Below the pieces are notes generated by a model. The model made no database searches, had not been told where the DNA came from, and saw nothing but the letters and a program-made list of their open reading frames with translations. A stretch of 64,000 nt of DNA from Rhea pennata (Eukaryota > Chordata > Aves > Rheiformes > Rheidae). The position numbers and the translations under genes are program-made. Location of the stretch: positions 119,678,602 through 119,742,601 of the forward strand of contig NC_084665.1 in the NCBI RefSeq assembly GCF_028389875.1, given 5' to 3'. Of this stretch, positions 26,290 through 38,000 are shown piece by piece; within the stretch, counting starts at the first letter, position 1; each line of letters begins with the position of its first letter.

Positions 26290-27428
26290 GGTTTTATACA
26301 TTCTTAGCAGTAATTCCATGATGGAAAATACTAAATGTTAGTGCTATGACTTAGCAGCTTTTCTTAGTATGTGAATGTTTCCTTCACTGACACCACAAGC
26401 AAGCACTTCAAGGAAATAACACTATGCTAATAAAGAACTGCAATAATCTTAACTAAGAATTGAAAGCTTTTAATTCTCTGTGCCACACACAATACAAATT
26501 CACATTCAGACCCTACAACAGGTCAATGCAGCCAGCCTTTTAGACCTTAACTGCACATCATAAGGTCCCCAAGGGCCAGAATTTTGTTGCCTCTTAAAGA
26601 ATGAGGGCCTGAATCATGCAAGTTGTTCACATCTTTCAGTGACATAGCTCCCCTGTTATGCTTAAGCTGCAAAAGAAGCTGTTTCATCATTGTTGAAGGC
26701 ACAAGAAAGCCCTCAACAGCTGTCATGGCTCAGCAATGCTTCATCATCATCATCACCACCTTCATTTCCTCTCACATCACCATCCTATCGTTTACGCGGC
26801 CTCTTGGACCTGCCGTTCACCTCCTGTCTGGCGTGGGCATTTCTTCTCTTTCCCACGAGCTGCCTTCGCGCTCACGTTACGGAGAAGGACGCTGCCTTGG
26901 GAGCGGAGCGACGCCGCCAGCACCCCCGGCAGGCAGGGGACTCCCACGCCTGCCGCCTCCTCCGCTTTGCCGAACCATGCACACCACTCTAATACGAGAT
27001 GCTTCTTTCCCTGCACAAACCTGGTCTTGCTTGTGATTTTTTTACGCATTTTTAACCTCATTTTCTTCATTTATAGGCCCACAGACTTCCCCTTCCTACC
27101 TGCTTTGTAACTTGCTGCTTAGATAACCAGCACCCACCAGCTGCAAGGGATGTCTCACAGGGACAAGCACTGGCACATTAACAACAAAAACACCGCAAGC
27201 GGCATTTCTGCTATACTGCAGGTATTTTACGGAAATAGAAACGCTGCTTAGCGGTTGTTTCTTGAAGTTTCACCACAATGCAAGAAAAAAAAAAAATAAA
27301 TAAGCGGCGCGTTACTTCGTTACTTCCAAGGCAGCACGAGGGAGGCGCCGACGCAGCCCTCGCCTCGTGCGCGGCCGCCGGCCGGCGCTGTCCGCGGGAC
27401 GGCGATGCCCTCACGGCCCCCGCGCACT

Positions 27429-27430
27429 GC

Positions 27431-27466
<36 letters not shown>

Positions 27467-27467
27467 A
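27429..27467. repeat. GCC triplet tract (10 pure units) in LDAH intron 1
   Basis: Two GCT units followed by ten uninterrupted GCC units (27435-27464). It lies about 100 bases past the exon 1 donor in LDAH orientation, so it is transcribed as GGC repeats in the first intron. Confidence 0.95.
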
Positions 27468-27568
27468 GGGCGGGCGAGCGGGCTCCGCTCCGCGGCCGCG
27501 CTGCGGCGGGAGCGGCAGCGGGCGGCGCGGCGCGGCGCCGAGCAGGCCCCACCGCCCCGCGCACCTAC

Positions 27569-27602
27569 CTTCAGGCCGCGCGGGCTCGCCGGCAGCCAGC
27601 AT
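27569..27602 (-). CDS. LDAH: LDAH exon 1, possible first coding segment
   Basis: On the minus strand an ATG at 27602-27600 opens MLAAGEPARPE. The frame reaches a strong donor, GAAG/GTAGGT, after 27569, leaving one base (G) in phase 1. Spliced to exon 2 (CAAACATGAGG) the codons become GCA AAC ATG AGG, which is in frame with the LDAH sequence. LDAH could therefore start here and gain 13 residues before the exon 2 methionine. The ATG has G at -3 and C at +4, a moderate context. The same frame is open further upstream to an ATG at 27794. Human LDAH, as I recall it, begins in exon 2, so this exon may instead be 5' UTR with a fortuitous open frame. The 5' end of the exon is not visible. Confidence 0.5.
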
Positions 27603-27672
27603 CGCGGCGGCGGGATAACGGCCGGCGGCGGGAGCGTCTGCAGAGGCCGGGCGGAAGCGGCGGCGAGGCCCC

Positions 27673-27695
27673 GCGGCGGCGGCGGCGGCGGCGGC
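27673..27695. repeat. GGC triplet tract (7 units) near the LDAH start site
   Basis: Seven GGC units. In the long minus-strand open frame that joins LDAH exon 1 they encode a run of eight alanines. Whether the tract is transcribed depends on the unknown start site. Confidence 0.9.
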
Positions 27696-28077
27696 CGGGA
27701 GAGGGCGGAGCGGGCGGGCGGCGCTGCTTCCGCCGGGGCCGCGCGGGCGGGCGGGGCGGGCCGAGGGCAGCGCGGCGCCGCCCGCCGCCGCCACCGCCCC
27801 CCGAGGGGCTGTCGGGGAGGCGAGGGCGGAGGTGCGGCGGGAAGGTGCGTTCGCGGTGCGGCCGCCCCCCGGGAAGGGTTTCGCGGGCCGGCTCGCACAA
27901 GGCCTCAGTAGCGTTCAGGGGGCGTGAGCCCCCCCGCAGGCGCCTCTCGGAGCCGTGCCTGGCTGGGGAAGGCCCGGGGTGGGGCCGGCGCAGGCGACAA
28001 CGGAAAGGCTGAATGAGGTTTTTACCTCCCCGTTTGCCAGAGAGGAGCTCCGGATGGCTTTCATGCTGGAATGACGC

Positions 28078-28162
28078 TCCCCCCTCCCCTTTTTTCTTCT
28101 TTTTTCTTTTTTCTTCCTCCCCCCTTCCCCCTTTTCTTTCATTTCTTTCTTTTTTCCATTTT
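28078..28162. repeat. homopyrimidine tract beside the CpG island
   Basis: About 85 bases made almost only of C and T on the plus strand, with CCCCTCCCC and TTTTCTTC-type blocks, directly right of the CpG island. Such tracts can form triplex (H-DNA) structures and often flank promoters. The function here is not known. Confidence 0.85.
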
Positions 28163-28204
28163 TTTTGAGAAATGTGTTGGAAGAGCTATCTCAAATTGAA
28201 CTTG

Positions 28205-29372
28205 TGGTAGAGTAATAAGCAGTTGGCCAGACCAGCTGGCGTTTATCTAAGAGTTACAGGGGAATTCAGGTGCGAAGCAGTCGAACCACTTACTATGCTG
28301 TATGACCACCTGGTTAGGACAGGCTGAGAGTACCATATGTGACAGCAATTTAAATGGTTCCCAAAGGAATCTGGAGAACTACAACCCAGTGAGTTTGCTG
28401 CCTATGTTGAACAAATTGGTAGAAAGGCTAATGGAGGTGATACACTGGAGAAAAGTCACCATTTTTAGGAAGGGGCATCATGTCTGTAAAATCTTTCATA
28501 GGAGCCAAATGACCATGTGGACAAGGAAAGCCTAGTTGATGTGTTTTACCCAAATTTCCAAAAGGCATTTGACATTTAAGAGTTTTCATCAAGGGCTCTT
28601 AAAAGACTCAACTGCTGTGGGAAAAGAGTTAAGATCTTCAGATGGATAAGTAGCTGGTGAAAAGACAGGAAGCAAAAGGTAGGAATAAATTACCATTTTT
28701 TTCAATGATATGGCCAAACCAGTAGGGTTGTACAGGAATTTGTGCAAAGGTTAGTGCTGTTCAACGCACTCAGAAATATTCTGAAAAGGGAGATGGGGTA
28801 GCAAAAATTGCTGTTGATACTAAATTATTCAGGTTAGTAAAAATTACAAAGTGCAGAAGGACCTCTGAATTCAAATGCCACAGCAGTAAAATGACTGATT
28901 AATGTTGATACATGAGATAAAAATATCTGAATATTTAGACAAAATAATAAGTTCTTAATCAATTATTGTAGCTCATGTAAGAGACTTTGGAATTATAATA
29001 GATGTTCTAACTTACTGTTTTTTCTAATGCAAAAAGTGTGGAAAAGAAATTAAACAAGTAGGTAACAGTTTCAAAACAAAAATTATTTTAACGTATCCTT
29101 ACACCGTGGAGTTCATTTGGAGTGTCATAGGTCCCTAAAGTTCACTGAGGTTTGAAAAAACATAAGGCAGCTTTGGGGAAGAGAAATCCATCTGGGGCTA
29201 TTAAACATGAAGCTATTGGTGGAAGGCTCAGGAATCTCCACTAGTCTTTTGGAGTCTGAGTATACCAAAGAAACACCCCAGGGTGCTTGTCCTTCCCTTG
29301 GTGCCTGCTGTTGGATGCAATTAGAGACAGGACATGCTTTTGGTTCAATTTGATAGGGTTGTTTTCATGTCC
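28205..29372 (+). mobile_element. ancient CR1-clade LINE copy
   Basis: A diverged element that still follows the order of a CR1 reverse transcriptase of the older reptile-type subfamilies: GAGAACTACAACCCAGTGAGT, CAAATTGGTAGAAAGGCTAAT, an AAAAGGCATTTGAC (QKAFD) motif at about 28560, GGCTCTTAAAAGACTC, AAAGGTAGGAATAAAT, GTGCTGTTCAACGCA and GTTGATACTAAATTATTCA. The 3' end region includes TGCCTGCTGTTGGATGC near 29300. All frames are broken. It lies immediately outside the LDAH CpG island. Confidence 0.8.
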
Positions 29373-29474
29373 CTGTTTCAACTGATAGTGAGTAACAGTG
29401 CTCTATCAGAAAATCACATCAAGTCTTGCAGGCCATTTTTTATTCCAGAACTCAGTTTATCTAATATTCTTAAT

Positions 29475-29686
29475 TATAAGGAAAAACTTCTTCACAGCAG
29501 GAGTGGCAGAGCACTGGAACAGGTTGCCCAGAGAGGTTGTGGAGTCTCCTTCTCTGGAGATACTCAAAACCCACCTGGACATGATCCTGTACGACGTGCT
29601 CTAGGTGACCCTACTTGAGCAGGGGGGTTGGACTAGATGATCTCCAGAGGTCCCTTCCAACCTCAACTATTCTGTGATTCTGTGCC
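29475..29686 (+). mobile_element. CR1 LINE 3' end fragment
   Basis: Starts AAGGAAAAACTTCTTCACAG and keeps the end of ORF2 (RALEQVAQRG-type codons in a shifted frame), the GGGGGTTGGACTAGATGATC motif and the tail ATTCTGTGATTCTGTG at 29668-29683. It is a severely 5' truncated, fairly young copy. Confidence 0.93.
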
Positions 29687-31978
29687 TTTAAAAAAACAAA
29701 GGGTGATCTAGGCCCTTAAGATACTGTTGATCAGAATACAACATTTTATTGCATTGTTTATAAAATTTGATTGTCAGTAGAAAGTAAGCACATGACAGTG
29801 TAGATTGCATTTTGTAGCAATTGGAGTTGGTAAGTTCCTGCAGTAAAGTCACAGAAATAATTTTCTTTAATTTTGTAAAAGAATGTGCAAAGTTTGTTCT
29901 GGTCTGTCTTGAATGGGCTTGCAAAGGAAGCAGGACTCCTCAGTTCTAGCTTGAATTTTACACATGAATTTCTATTTGTGAAATTTCCATTCTTGGAAAT
30001 AAAAATTTCCATTCATGGGAATAAAAATAACCTAAGTCACAATGGTTAGGTATAGATTCCAAGGTTACTGAGTTTTCCTCCCTATGAGAAGGTAAGCATT
30101 AGGCTTCTGCTCAGCAATTTGTAATCTGATTGCTAGTTGTTATAAGGGTAGCTGATGGAAAGTGGGAGGAAAGTGTTTGTGTGGTCACAGCCAGTTTGAT
30201 CACACCAATATTCTATTTGTCAATGACTGTGTTGTTAGTTGTTCTGGCTTATTTTCTTAATATTTTTTTAAATAGCTGAGAAAATTGGTGGTTGTTGCCC
30301 TCCCAGGAGAAGTATAGCCATAGTATTATGTGGGATTTAGTGTATGCTTTTTAGAGAGCAGGTGCACGGTAATCTTTAATTTCTTAACTGAGACCATAAA
30401 ATTGCTCATTAGCATGAACTTTCATAGTGGCTTCCCCTGGGGAAGGGACTGCATGAGCAACTCTTACTCTGTGTGAGTCACAGGAGTAAGGGGTACGGCT
30501 CAAAGCATTCCAACACGTTTCATTCCAGCAGGGTCCCATGGTGCGTTTACATTGCTCACCTGCATCATTGTCCTTATTATTAATAATAAGAGTAATTCAT
30601 TACAGGGCAGTTATTTGTTGATTTGTTTTCTGTGTTGATATTTTAATGTACCATTTTGATTGATGTTCTTTGTGAATTAACAGTTATTTACAATATATTA
30701 ACTTTGTGGAATACAGACCCTGGGTGTTTTAATAGGTGGTAAACAAACAACAAAAATAAAAGTTAATCAAAACAGTTTCTACTCTAAAGAATCTATGATC
30801 CATGGTATGATGTAAGAAGTAAATAAAGCTGGTGAAGTAGGTGTTTTGAGGGCAACATATATTTTGCATAATAGCTCATCATCTCACCTCATCACTTGCC
30901 TAGCCATTGTATAGTCGTCTATGCTATTAGACAATTGTTCCTTTCTGCCTCATAATTGATTCTCAGATATGTATTTTCATCGCTTACATCCTCATGTAAG
31001 GGGAAAAAACCCTTAAAGGCGCCTGCTCTTCAATTCATGAGCTTATTTCTTAAGCCAAATTCCACTGTCAAATCCTCACACTCCACTCTGTTTCTAATGT
31101 GTGTGGCTCCTCTTTGATGTACGCAGAAATGAATAAAATAAATAAAGAGTGATAAAGGCAAAGGTAATGCTGGAAGTGTAACCTAGAGACAAGAAAAATA
31201 ATTCAGTGTTTTTTTTTACAGTTAAAACATCAGCCATCATGTTGCTTTAGCATAGTGCTTTTGGATACAATTTATTTGTTGGACTGTGAGGATTCTCACA
31301 TTATTACTGCAATTAGAGTTACAATAGGCATAATTAGGATCTATTTCAGGACACTGATAAAATCAATTTGAAGACGCCTGTGTGCCCAAACTGTTGTTAA
31401 CATTTTAAACTACCTGCTTAATCAATGTGAAAAAAAATATCTTTTTATCTAGCCTCCTTGCAAATTTTATTTATATGCAGTACTATTTTCTTTTAAGTAG
31501 ATTATCTTTACTATTGTTCTGTGAAAACACTGCACTCGTTAAATAGACTAATTTGACTGCACAGGGAAAGAAAACAATAGATTACAACATTTTGATCCTG
31601 AATAGACTTTCAGTGGAAGTACTCATATGCTCAGAATCTGGAATCTCTGTAAAAATAAGATCTTAAGATTTTAAAAGTATATTATGTATCATATAAATAT
31701 TCAGTGTGCATGGAAGTAAATTTCACAGTAACAGTTAAGCTATTTTGTGTACACTAATTTGGTCTAAATAAAAATTTTAAGTCTATAACATTCCTAGTAG
31801 CAATTTTATTTTTTTTAATATCAGAACAGATGGAAATGCGTGTATTTGGAAGTGATGAGTTAGAAAACTAAGTCCTAGAGACAGTGAAATGTTTCAAAAA
31901 ATAGTTGCTTTGTTAGTTTCCAAAACAACTGAAAAAGAGATTGCAAATGAATTAAAATTTTCCAAGGACAAACTGGCT

Positions 31979-32073
31979 TTACAGATAGTAAAGTAAGAAG
32001 AGAAACATTAAGTAGGAAAGCCTTATTACAGATAATAAAAGTAAGAAGAGAAACATTAAGTAGGAAAGCCTTA
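31979..32073. repeat. 47-base tandem duplication
   Basis: Two adjacent copies (31979-32025 and 32026-32073) share TTACAGATA followed by AAGTAAGAAGAGAAACATTA and AGTAGGAAAGCCTTA. They are nearly identical, so the duplication is recent. Confidence 0.93.
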
Positions 32074-34724
32074 TTATTCTATATCACTACAAAGAAAAAT
32101 GGACTTGACACAGCGCTGGGTGGCTCACCCTGCTCTTAATGTGTACACACAGGAGAACACCGGGGTATGCATTTGAGTGGGTATGTTCATGTCATACAAA
32201 TAGCAGCAATAATATTTTAGTATGTATACTAAAGAATTACGTGCAAGCACTTTCAAATGGAAGGTTGTGTATTTATATGTATGGCATATATAGTATATTG
32301 CTTTCTTGTGCTTGTTCTTCTCTGAGTATATAAAGTCAAAGACCACAACTGAACAAAACTTTGAGTGTGTAAATAGTCTCACATAAAGCAATGGTCCCAA
32401 AGCTGCCAAGCATGCGTAGACTTTGCTTATGCAAACAGCTCCATTGAAACTAATGAGCATGAAGTGGATTGCAAGCATAAAGGTTTTGTTGGATCGGAGC
32501 TGAATTAAACGGGTATAATTAAAGACCTGTTTAACTCCAGAAGAGAAAAAAATATGACTTTACATCATGTAAGTTTGAGGTAGTGCTTTATATAGTGCTC
32601 AATATTCCTGAGTATTTTGCATGACTTCCTTGATTATGTTTTTACTGCTAAATAAAATGGGACCAGTTGGTGAGCTTGAGCTCTTGACCATTGATTGTCC
32701 AGACTAGTTAACTGTTAGCCTGTTCTTTGGCATGGTTTTGGCCTGTGTCTGTAAGCACTTGCTTAAAACAATCCTGACCACAATTTAGGGCATAGTGTGC
32801 ACCAAAAATCATTCACAACAGGAAGTATGGACAAGGATGCTGCAAAATTGACATTCTCCATTTCACGTAGTCTTCCAAAACTGTCCTACCAGACTTTGTA
32901 CTCTCAACAACCATCACATGTTCTCACGTTGCATACACCTTCAGTTTCATGAAATGAGAATATTACAAAGGAGAGCTGCATCCCAGCCTTCCTATTTTTC
33001 AGGCACTTTGAAATGACCCCTGCACACACACACAACATAATAATTATGGCTTAAGGCCACAGAGGTACAATGTGGGTCCAAGAGGACACCAGGGCCAAGT
33101 ACTATGAAGTGCAGATGTAGCTTTATGTGTCATTTGGCCCCTTGTCTAGTTAATGGTCCCTGGTACTATTTCATGTAATGGTAAAGGCCATTATGACAAG
33201 GCAAAGTATGGAAGTTTTATATACCCAGATACCAGGAAAATCTTGAGAAATATTGGTGTTGAAAAAAACAAGCCTGAAATATTATTCCTGGCAACAAACC
33301 GTAGGCACAATGGCATTCAGAAAGGGTTCAGAAGTTAGTTGGTAGTATCTGAAAGCACCAAATAAATCTACAGGAGATAAGTTTTTCTAGCCAGGGCCCT
33401 GGAGGCCATTTGCTGCGTACTTGTTTAGTAATGTAAATAACACAATAATTGCTATGACCTATGTATTTAGCTCTATTTTCATAGTTCAGTTTAAAATACT
33501 TAATCCAAAGAAAGCATAATTAATGTCCAATGAAAATATAAAATAACCTTTACATATCAACAGTTACATGATAGCAAACCCTGTCTACGAACAGATGGTA
33601 TAGTGTCTTTGTTAATCTTGCCCTATAGATGAGTGGAAATTAGTTTTCAAAGAGCAGAGACAGAGAGAAAAGTGCACATATGTGGACAGTAACGTGCAGA
33701 ATTAGCTGGAATTGGGTAAATACATTTTAAAAGTTGCTAGTAAATCTTCCTGAAGGGGCATTTGGTTCTTAAAAGTACCCACTGGTATAAAATGTATTTG
33801 TAGTTAGTTGTTAATGCAGCTGTGTGTACTGGAACAACTCACACATCAGCTGCCTCATATTTAATTGCTGCAAACTGTAATATGAAATAAAACATTGAAT
33901 TTCTTGAAAATATATTATGGTTGTAAATATGTTTGAGAACTAGTGAAATAATTATTTTTTTTCCTTGCCTTGCCTTGTTGCTATCTAAAACTGACCATGA
34001 GAACGCTAAGTCATAAATTGTATGAGGGTTTGGCCAAGAGTCTTCATCAGAGATTTTCTGATGTTTCAGAAAGTGCAAGTTTCAGCTCAGATATTGAATG
34101 TATTCTGTGCAGAAAGTCGCTCTAGGCCTAAGCATTGCCTAAGACCTCAGAATCACTTCATGTTTAGCCTTTGCATAACAGTGAATTTTATTGTGACCTG
34201 TTATCAGTGGTTTACTGTACATGGACGTAGGAAGATAAGACTCCCAGGAAGCAATCACAGAATCCTATACAGCCTCAGAGAGAACCAGTGAAATTCTAAA
34301 GTTCTAGAAAGTTATTAATGTTCAAACAAGAGTGTCTTCACCTTTTAATTCTTGTTATTGACCAAACCAACTACTTTTCCCTTGAGGTCAATATGCAGCA
34401 AAGACCTACTGTGATAATATTTTGGTTCAAGTTCGTCAGCATAGTCAGTTAAAACACTTTCTCTCTGCTCCAGCAATTTTTAAGTCTGTTTTAGTCCTTG
34501 GGAACCTTGGAGGGGATGGGCTGATTGGTGTACTTCATGTAGTTGCTATTTATAAGACACAGTGATTTTTTGAAATAGTATAGAAGTAGGGTTAGGCTGT
34601 TACTACAGCTATTCAGCTGTCAGCTTTTTTACTGTTATCACAGTTATGCTGTTCATTACATTTACCAGGTCATTAGAAATTATATTCAATGCTGTCTGTG
34701 ATGTTCTTGTGTATCTAGACAACT

Positions 34725-34925
34725 GCAGGGATCAGGCAAGGATGAGATAGAACTTATAGGGGGCTTGCTCTTTTCTGGACTGGCAGCTGGTATCTGGGCA
34801 TCTCAGGGACACTATGGGCATACCCTAGGACATCTCAGTTAGCACTTTAACATATATTTATGCAGCTGAATCATATTCTGGCCATCAGCCATCATTAAGT
34901 AAATTCCAATGAGCAGCAATACATT
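34725..34925 (-). repeat. copy of an unnamed dispersed repeat
   Basis: Contains CATCTCAGGGACACTATGGG, AGGACATCTCAGTTAG and TTATGCAGCTGAATCATATT. These strings recur, diverged, in the blocks at 38620-39260, 48230-48740 and 52735-53560. Orientation is set by analogy with the 52735 copy, and the boundaries are approximate. Confidence 0.4.
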
Positions 34926-34987
34926 GTGAATTGAAGTAAGAAGGCCTGTAGGGCTAATAATTTTTCAGAATCAGACAGTAAGTTCAA

Positions 34988-35035
34988 CAAGTTATTATGG
35001 GGGAAAGATGGCAAGTTATTATGGGGGAAATACAC
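34988..35035. repeat. 24-base tandem duplication
   Basis: Two copies of CAAGTTATTATGGGGGAAA plus five bases (34988-35011 and 35012-35035), differing only at the end of the unit. Confidence 0.92.
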
Positions 35036-38000
35036 ACACCTCCTCATACTTACTGATACTTGGACATGCAGAATGTGATTGCATATGTATTTGTTTTTTT
35101 TTTTTTTTCTCGGAAGATTATGAAAAGGCCTTTAATAAAATTATGTAAGACATGGGGCAGAAATACAAAAGACTACATTTTTAATTAAGAAAACATTTAA
35201 TTCCATTTATGAGCTGGGAAGGACATACTGCTGCTGAGAGGAAGAAGCATTTTCTTTCATTTGATGCATTTCTTCAGTTCTTAGTAGTCTATATTACAAG
35301 AGTGACATTTTTGCACTAAGTTGGGAAGTGTTAAGTAGCCTTAACATAAATGTACATTAAAGCTGCCCTTGTTTAGTCTGAAGTGGAGCTGGAGGTATTG
35401 TACTAATGTAAGTGCTGAACTTGCTCCACTAATTCACGGGCAGGAGCTCTGTAATCCTCTGGGAAGATGTTTTGACAGTCCATTCCATTGCTGAAAGCTG
35501 TGCTGAAAGGAATTTCCTGCCTTAGATTTCAGAGGTCTATTGGAATTGCTTGCCTTATTGGGTGGACTTATTCTGAGGAGACAGAAGGGAGATGGCTAAG
35601 GTAGGGCAAGGCTTGCTCCATGAAACTTGGCCTTGCTGAGGCTTCCAAGAAAAAGAATGGAAATTGGTCACTTCTTTCTTCGAACTCAGAAGTCAGCAGT
35701 TTGAGATCTGACAGCCTTGCTCTGAAGTTTTCACCCTTCCCCCCCCCCCCCTTTATTTTGATTATATCACGTGTATAACCTAAATAGAACATGGGTGTCC
35801 AAGAATTTGGTATCAGCTTTTTCTAGGTCAGATTTCTCAAATCCTCACAAGCGCCACACTGTCATTTGCCAAAAAATTAGCATAAGATAAAGTGAAATTC
35901 CAGTATTGGCCTGGAAGAAGTCCAAGTGAGTGCAACGTGTAAATAATCAGCACGCTTTCAGCGCTGCCCTTTACTAAAGGTGTTTCCTGTGTTACAACTA
36001 GTTTTTTATTATTTGAATACCTCATGGCATTCCTTTGATCACCAAATTCCCCGTTCCCCTTAACCTCTTCCTTTTGTCAAATAAAATAGAAAAAAATGCA
36101 TATTTTGCCAAAACATTCTGGTTTTCCATAAATATGAGACTTTTTTCATAGGGCTTCATGTTAACTAAGCTTGCAGTATCTCTTGTGTTTATTTAAAATC
36201 TTACATTGATGAAAAATGGCAAGGAAAATTAGAACTGGTAATAATACTTTTTTGAACTGCTGATATTCAAACTCAGCACAAAACTTTACGAATATTTATT
36301 TATGTTTATTTTCCCCTTGAAATTGAGATAACGATCAGACAACCAGATCTTTCACAATCTCAGATGAGTAAATCTAGCTACAGCTTTATTTTCGGTACAT
36401 AACCTATTACCGATGAATCTTTAATATGTTTATCTTCACAACATCCCTGCAAAGGCAAAAATTGCTGTTGTCTCTACCTAGAAAGGAAACAGAGGATAGT
36501 AATTATAGTAGGTATTGAAAGAACCTTAAAGATCTAGCCTGACTAGAAAAGCCCAGATTTTTATGTGCAGCTAAAATTTGCAGTTTTCAAGCCTATACTT
36601 GAATTATTTGTGAAAATCAAAATTCTGTGATATTTCCAGGAATAGACCAAAGTCTCTGAACTGCTAGGTATCAGCCACAGGAGGAGCCTGGTATCAACCA
36701 GGCTATATGGCCTGGTTGTAAACTGCAGATTCAGAGTATTAGGAAGTTTCAGATTAGCACTGAAGCCTCTGACTGCATATGTTAAAATGTTTATTTTAGG
36801 TGCTGAGACCAGGAATTAGCAAAGTAAGAGGTATCAGATGGTGTTGGGAAGAGTCTTCTGTTCCTAAAGCTTTTCCTTCATTTTCTTAGTGAAGAACTTA
36901 ATTAAGATATAACACTCTGTATACCTTTTAAAATTATTTTCTCCTGCTTGGATTTTCCTGACTAGCTGCAGTCTGATTGTTGTGGGCCCCTTGGAGCCTA
37001 AACAGATAGCGTACACTCAGCACATGAGTTTTTAAATAATTGCTAATGTTTCTAGAGCACTTTGAAGGAAAAAAAAATAGTACACGTGCTAATTATTATT
37101 AAGAAACTAGCTTTGAACATCATGTTCTGATATGAAAAATGTTTAGTGAGTTCTCTCCAGATCATGGCATTATAAATGTATTTCATTAAGAGATCATTAA
37201 GACATTAAAAGACATCGTTATTAATCTATACATGATCTAAGCTTGGCAAACTGCTGTAATCCAGACTCATTATATTAGCATGAGAGCCTTTCCAGCCAAA
37301 AAAGTGCTGAGATTTTGCATGGTAGCATTTCAATTTATCAACGATATTACAGATGAAATAAAAACTCTGATTTTTGGAAAATCTCCCTTTCTAGTCCCAT
37401 TACTTTTTCCTGGGTTTGATTTAGTGCAGTTGTTGTTTCTGGCATTAATGCCTCTTAGGTTCAGTGTTGCACACATTACTTGAACTGAGAAGGTTTTATA
37501 CATGAAGTGCAAAAGATCTTCAGCAGGCTCTATCCAGGGCTTGCTTGGATGTGCATCAGTTGATTTCGTGGGCGAAAAAACTCTTTTGGTAAATAATAGT
37601 TATACTTGTTCTTTGATAATGTGTTCTAGAGAAACCGTTAATTTTTCAAAATTACTAATTGTTATGTGTAATACAATAAATAGACTGTTGAAAATCATAA
37701 TGACTTTGTTTAAAGTATATTTGATTAAAAAAAAAAAAAAAAAAAGATTAAATACTGAACTTCCAAAATGAAAAATCCTTGAAGAAGTCCGTTTAACAAA
37801 ATCCCAAAACACCAGTAGGCTAACTTCTCAGTTCTCATGCTAGCTTTTATTTTTCATTTATAAGCACAGTCTCCTATTAGTTACAGTTAGCACTCTTCTG
37901 CTCTGAAAAGCAAAAGTTTGGCCAACTATAGGCATGTGAAGAAGAATCTCAATTTTCTTGTTATTGAGTTAATTACTCTCAGGCACAGTTGTTAAAAAGA

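Larger units (their letters stand above)
18896..27299. other. LDAH intron 1, right part, no gene seen
   Basis: AT-rich intron with no recognised exon. It contains a perfect 11-base-pair inverted repeat (20130-20154), an AAAT microsatellite (21456-21479), a GA run (22872-22893), an A-rich tract near 23258-23285 and a 19-base T run (26271-26289). GC content rises from about 26780 towards the CpG island. Confidence 0.6.
13266..27568 (-). other. LDAH: LDAH intron 1
   Basis: The inferred first intron, about 14.3 kb, runs from the GTAGGT donor next to 27569 to the TCTTGCAG acceptor before 13265. It contains a CpG-rich pocket (14165-14345), the nested CR1 cluster (16765-18895), several microsatellites and the left half of the CpG island. 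No other coding exon was recognised. The long overlapping frames at 26620-27110 reflect rising GC content towards the island and are not called. Confidence 0.75.
27300..28010. promoter_or_regulatory. LDAH: CpG island, LDAH promoter
   Basis: About 700 bases of very GC-rich, CG-dense sequence in an AT-rich window, the typical form of a vertebrate housekeeping promoter. Sp1-type GC boxes (GGGCGGGGCGGG) occur around 27745-27758. The minus-strand donor GAAG/GTAGGT at 27569 places LDAH exon 1 in the island and its start site to the right, probably between about 27620 and 27800. No TATA box is evident. The island may also drive divergent plus-strand transcription, as CpG-island promoters often do, but I see no plus-strand exon that proves it. 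Confidence 0.85.

Noticed and set aside
26623-27110. Several overlapping long plus- and minus-strand open frames
   Set aside because: They lie where GC content rises towards the CpG island and several frames are open at once. None has a domain or splice context.
27278-28012. A 244-codon arginine-rich plus-strand frame and other long frames across the CpG island
   Set aside because: Low-complexity Arg/Ala/Pro translations of CG-rich DNA in every frame, as expected from composition. Only the short minus-strand frame that joins LDAH exon 2 in phase was kept.
37727-37745. A run that could be a retrocopy tail
   Set aside because: No AATAAA at a suitable distance and no target duplication. The same applies to the runs at 41749, 51163, 35094 and 26271.
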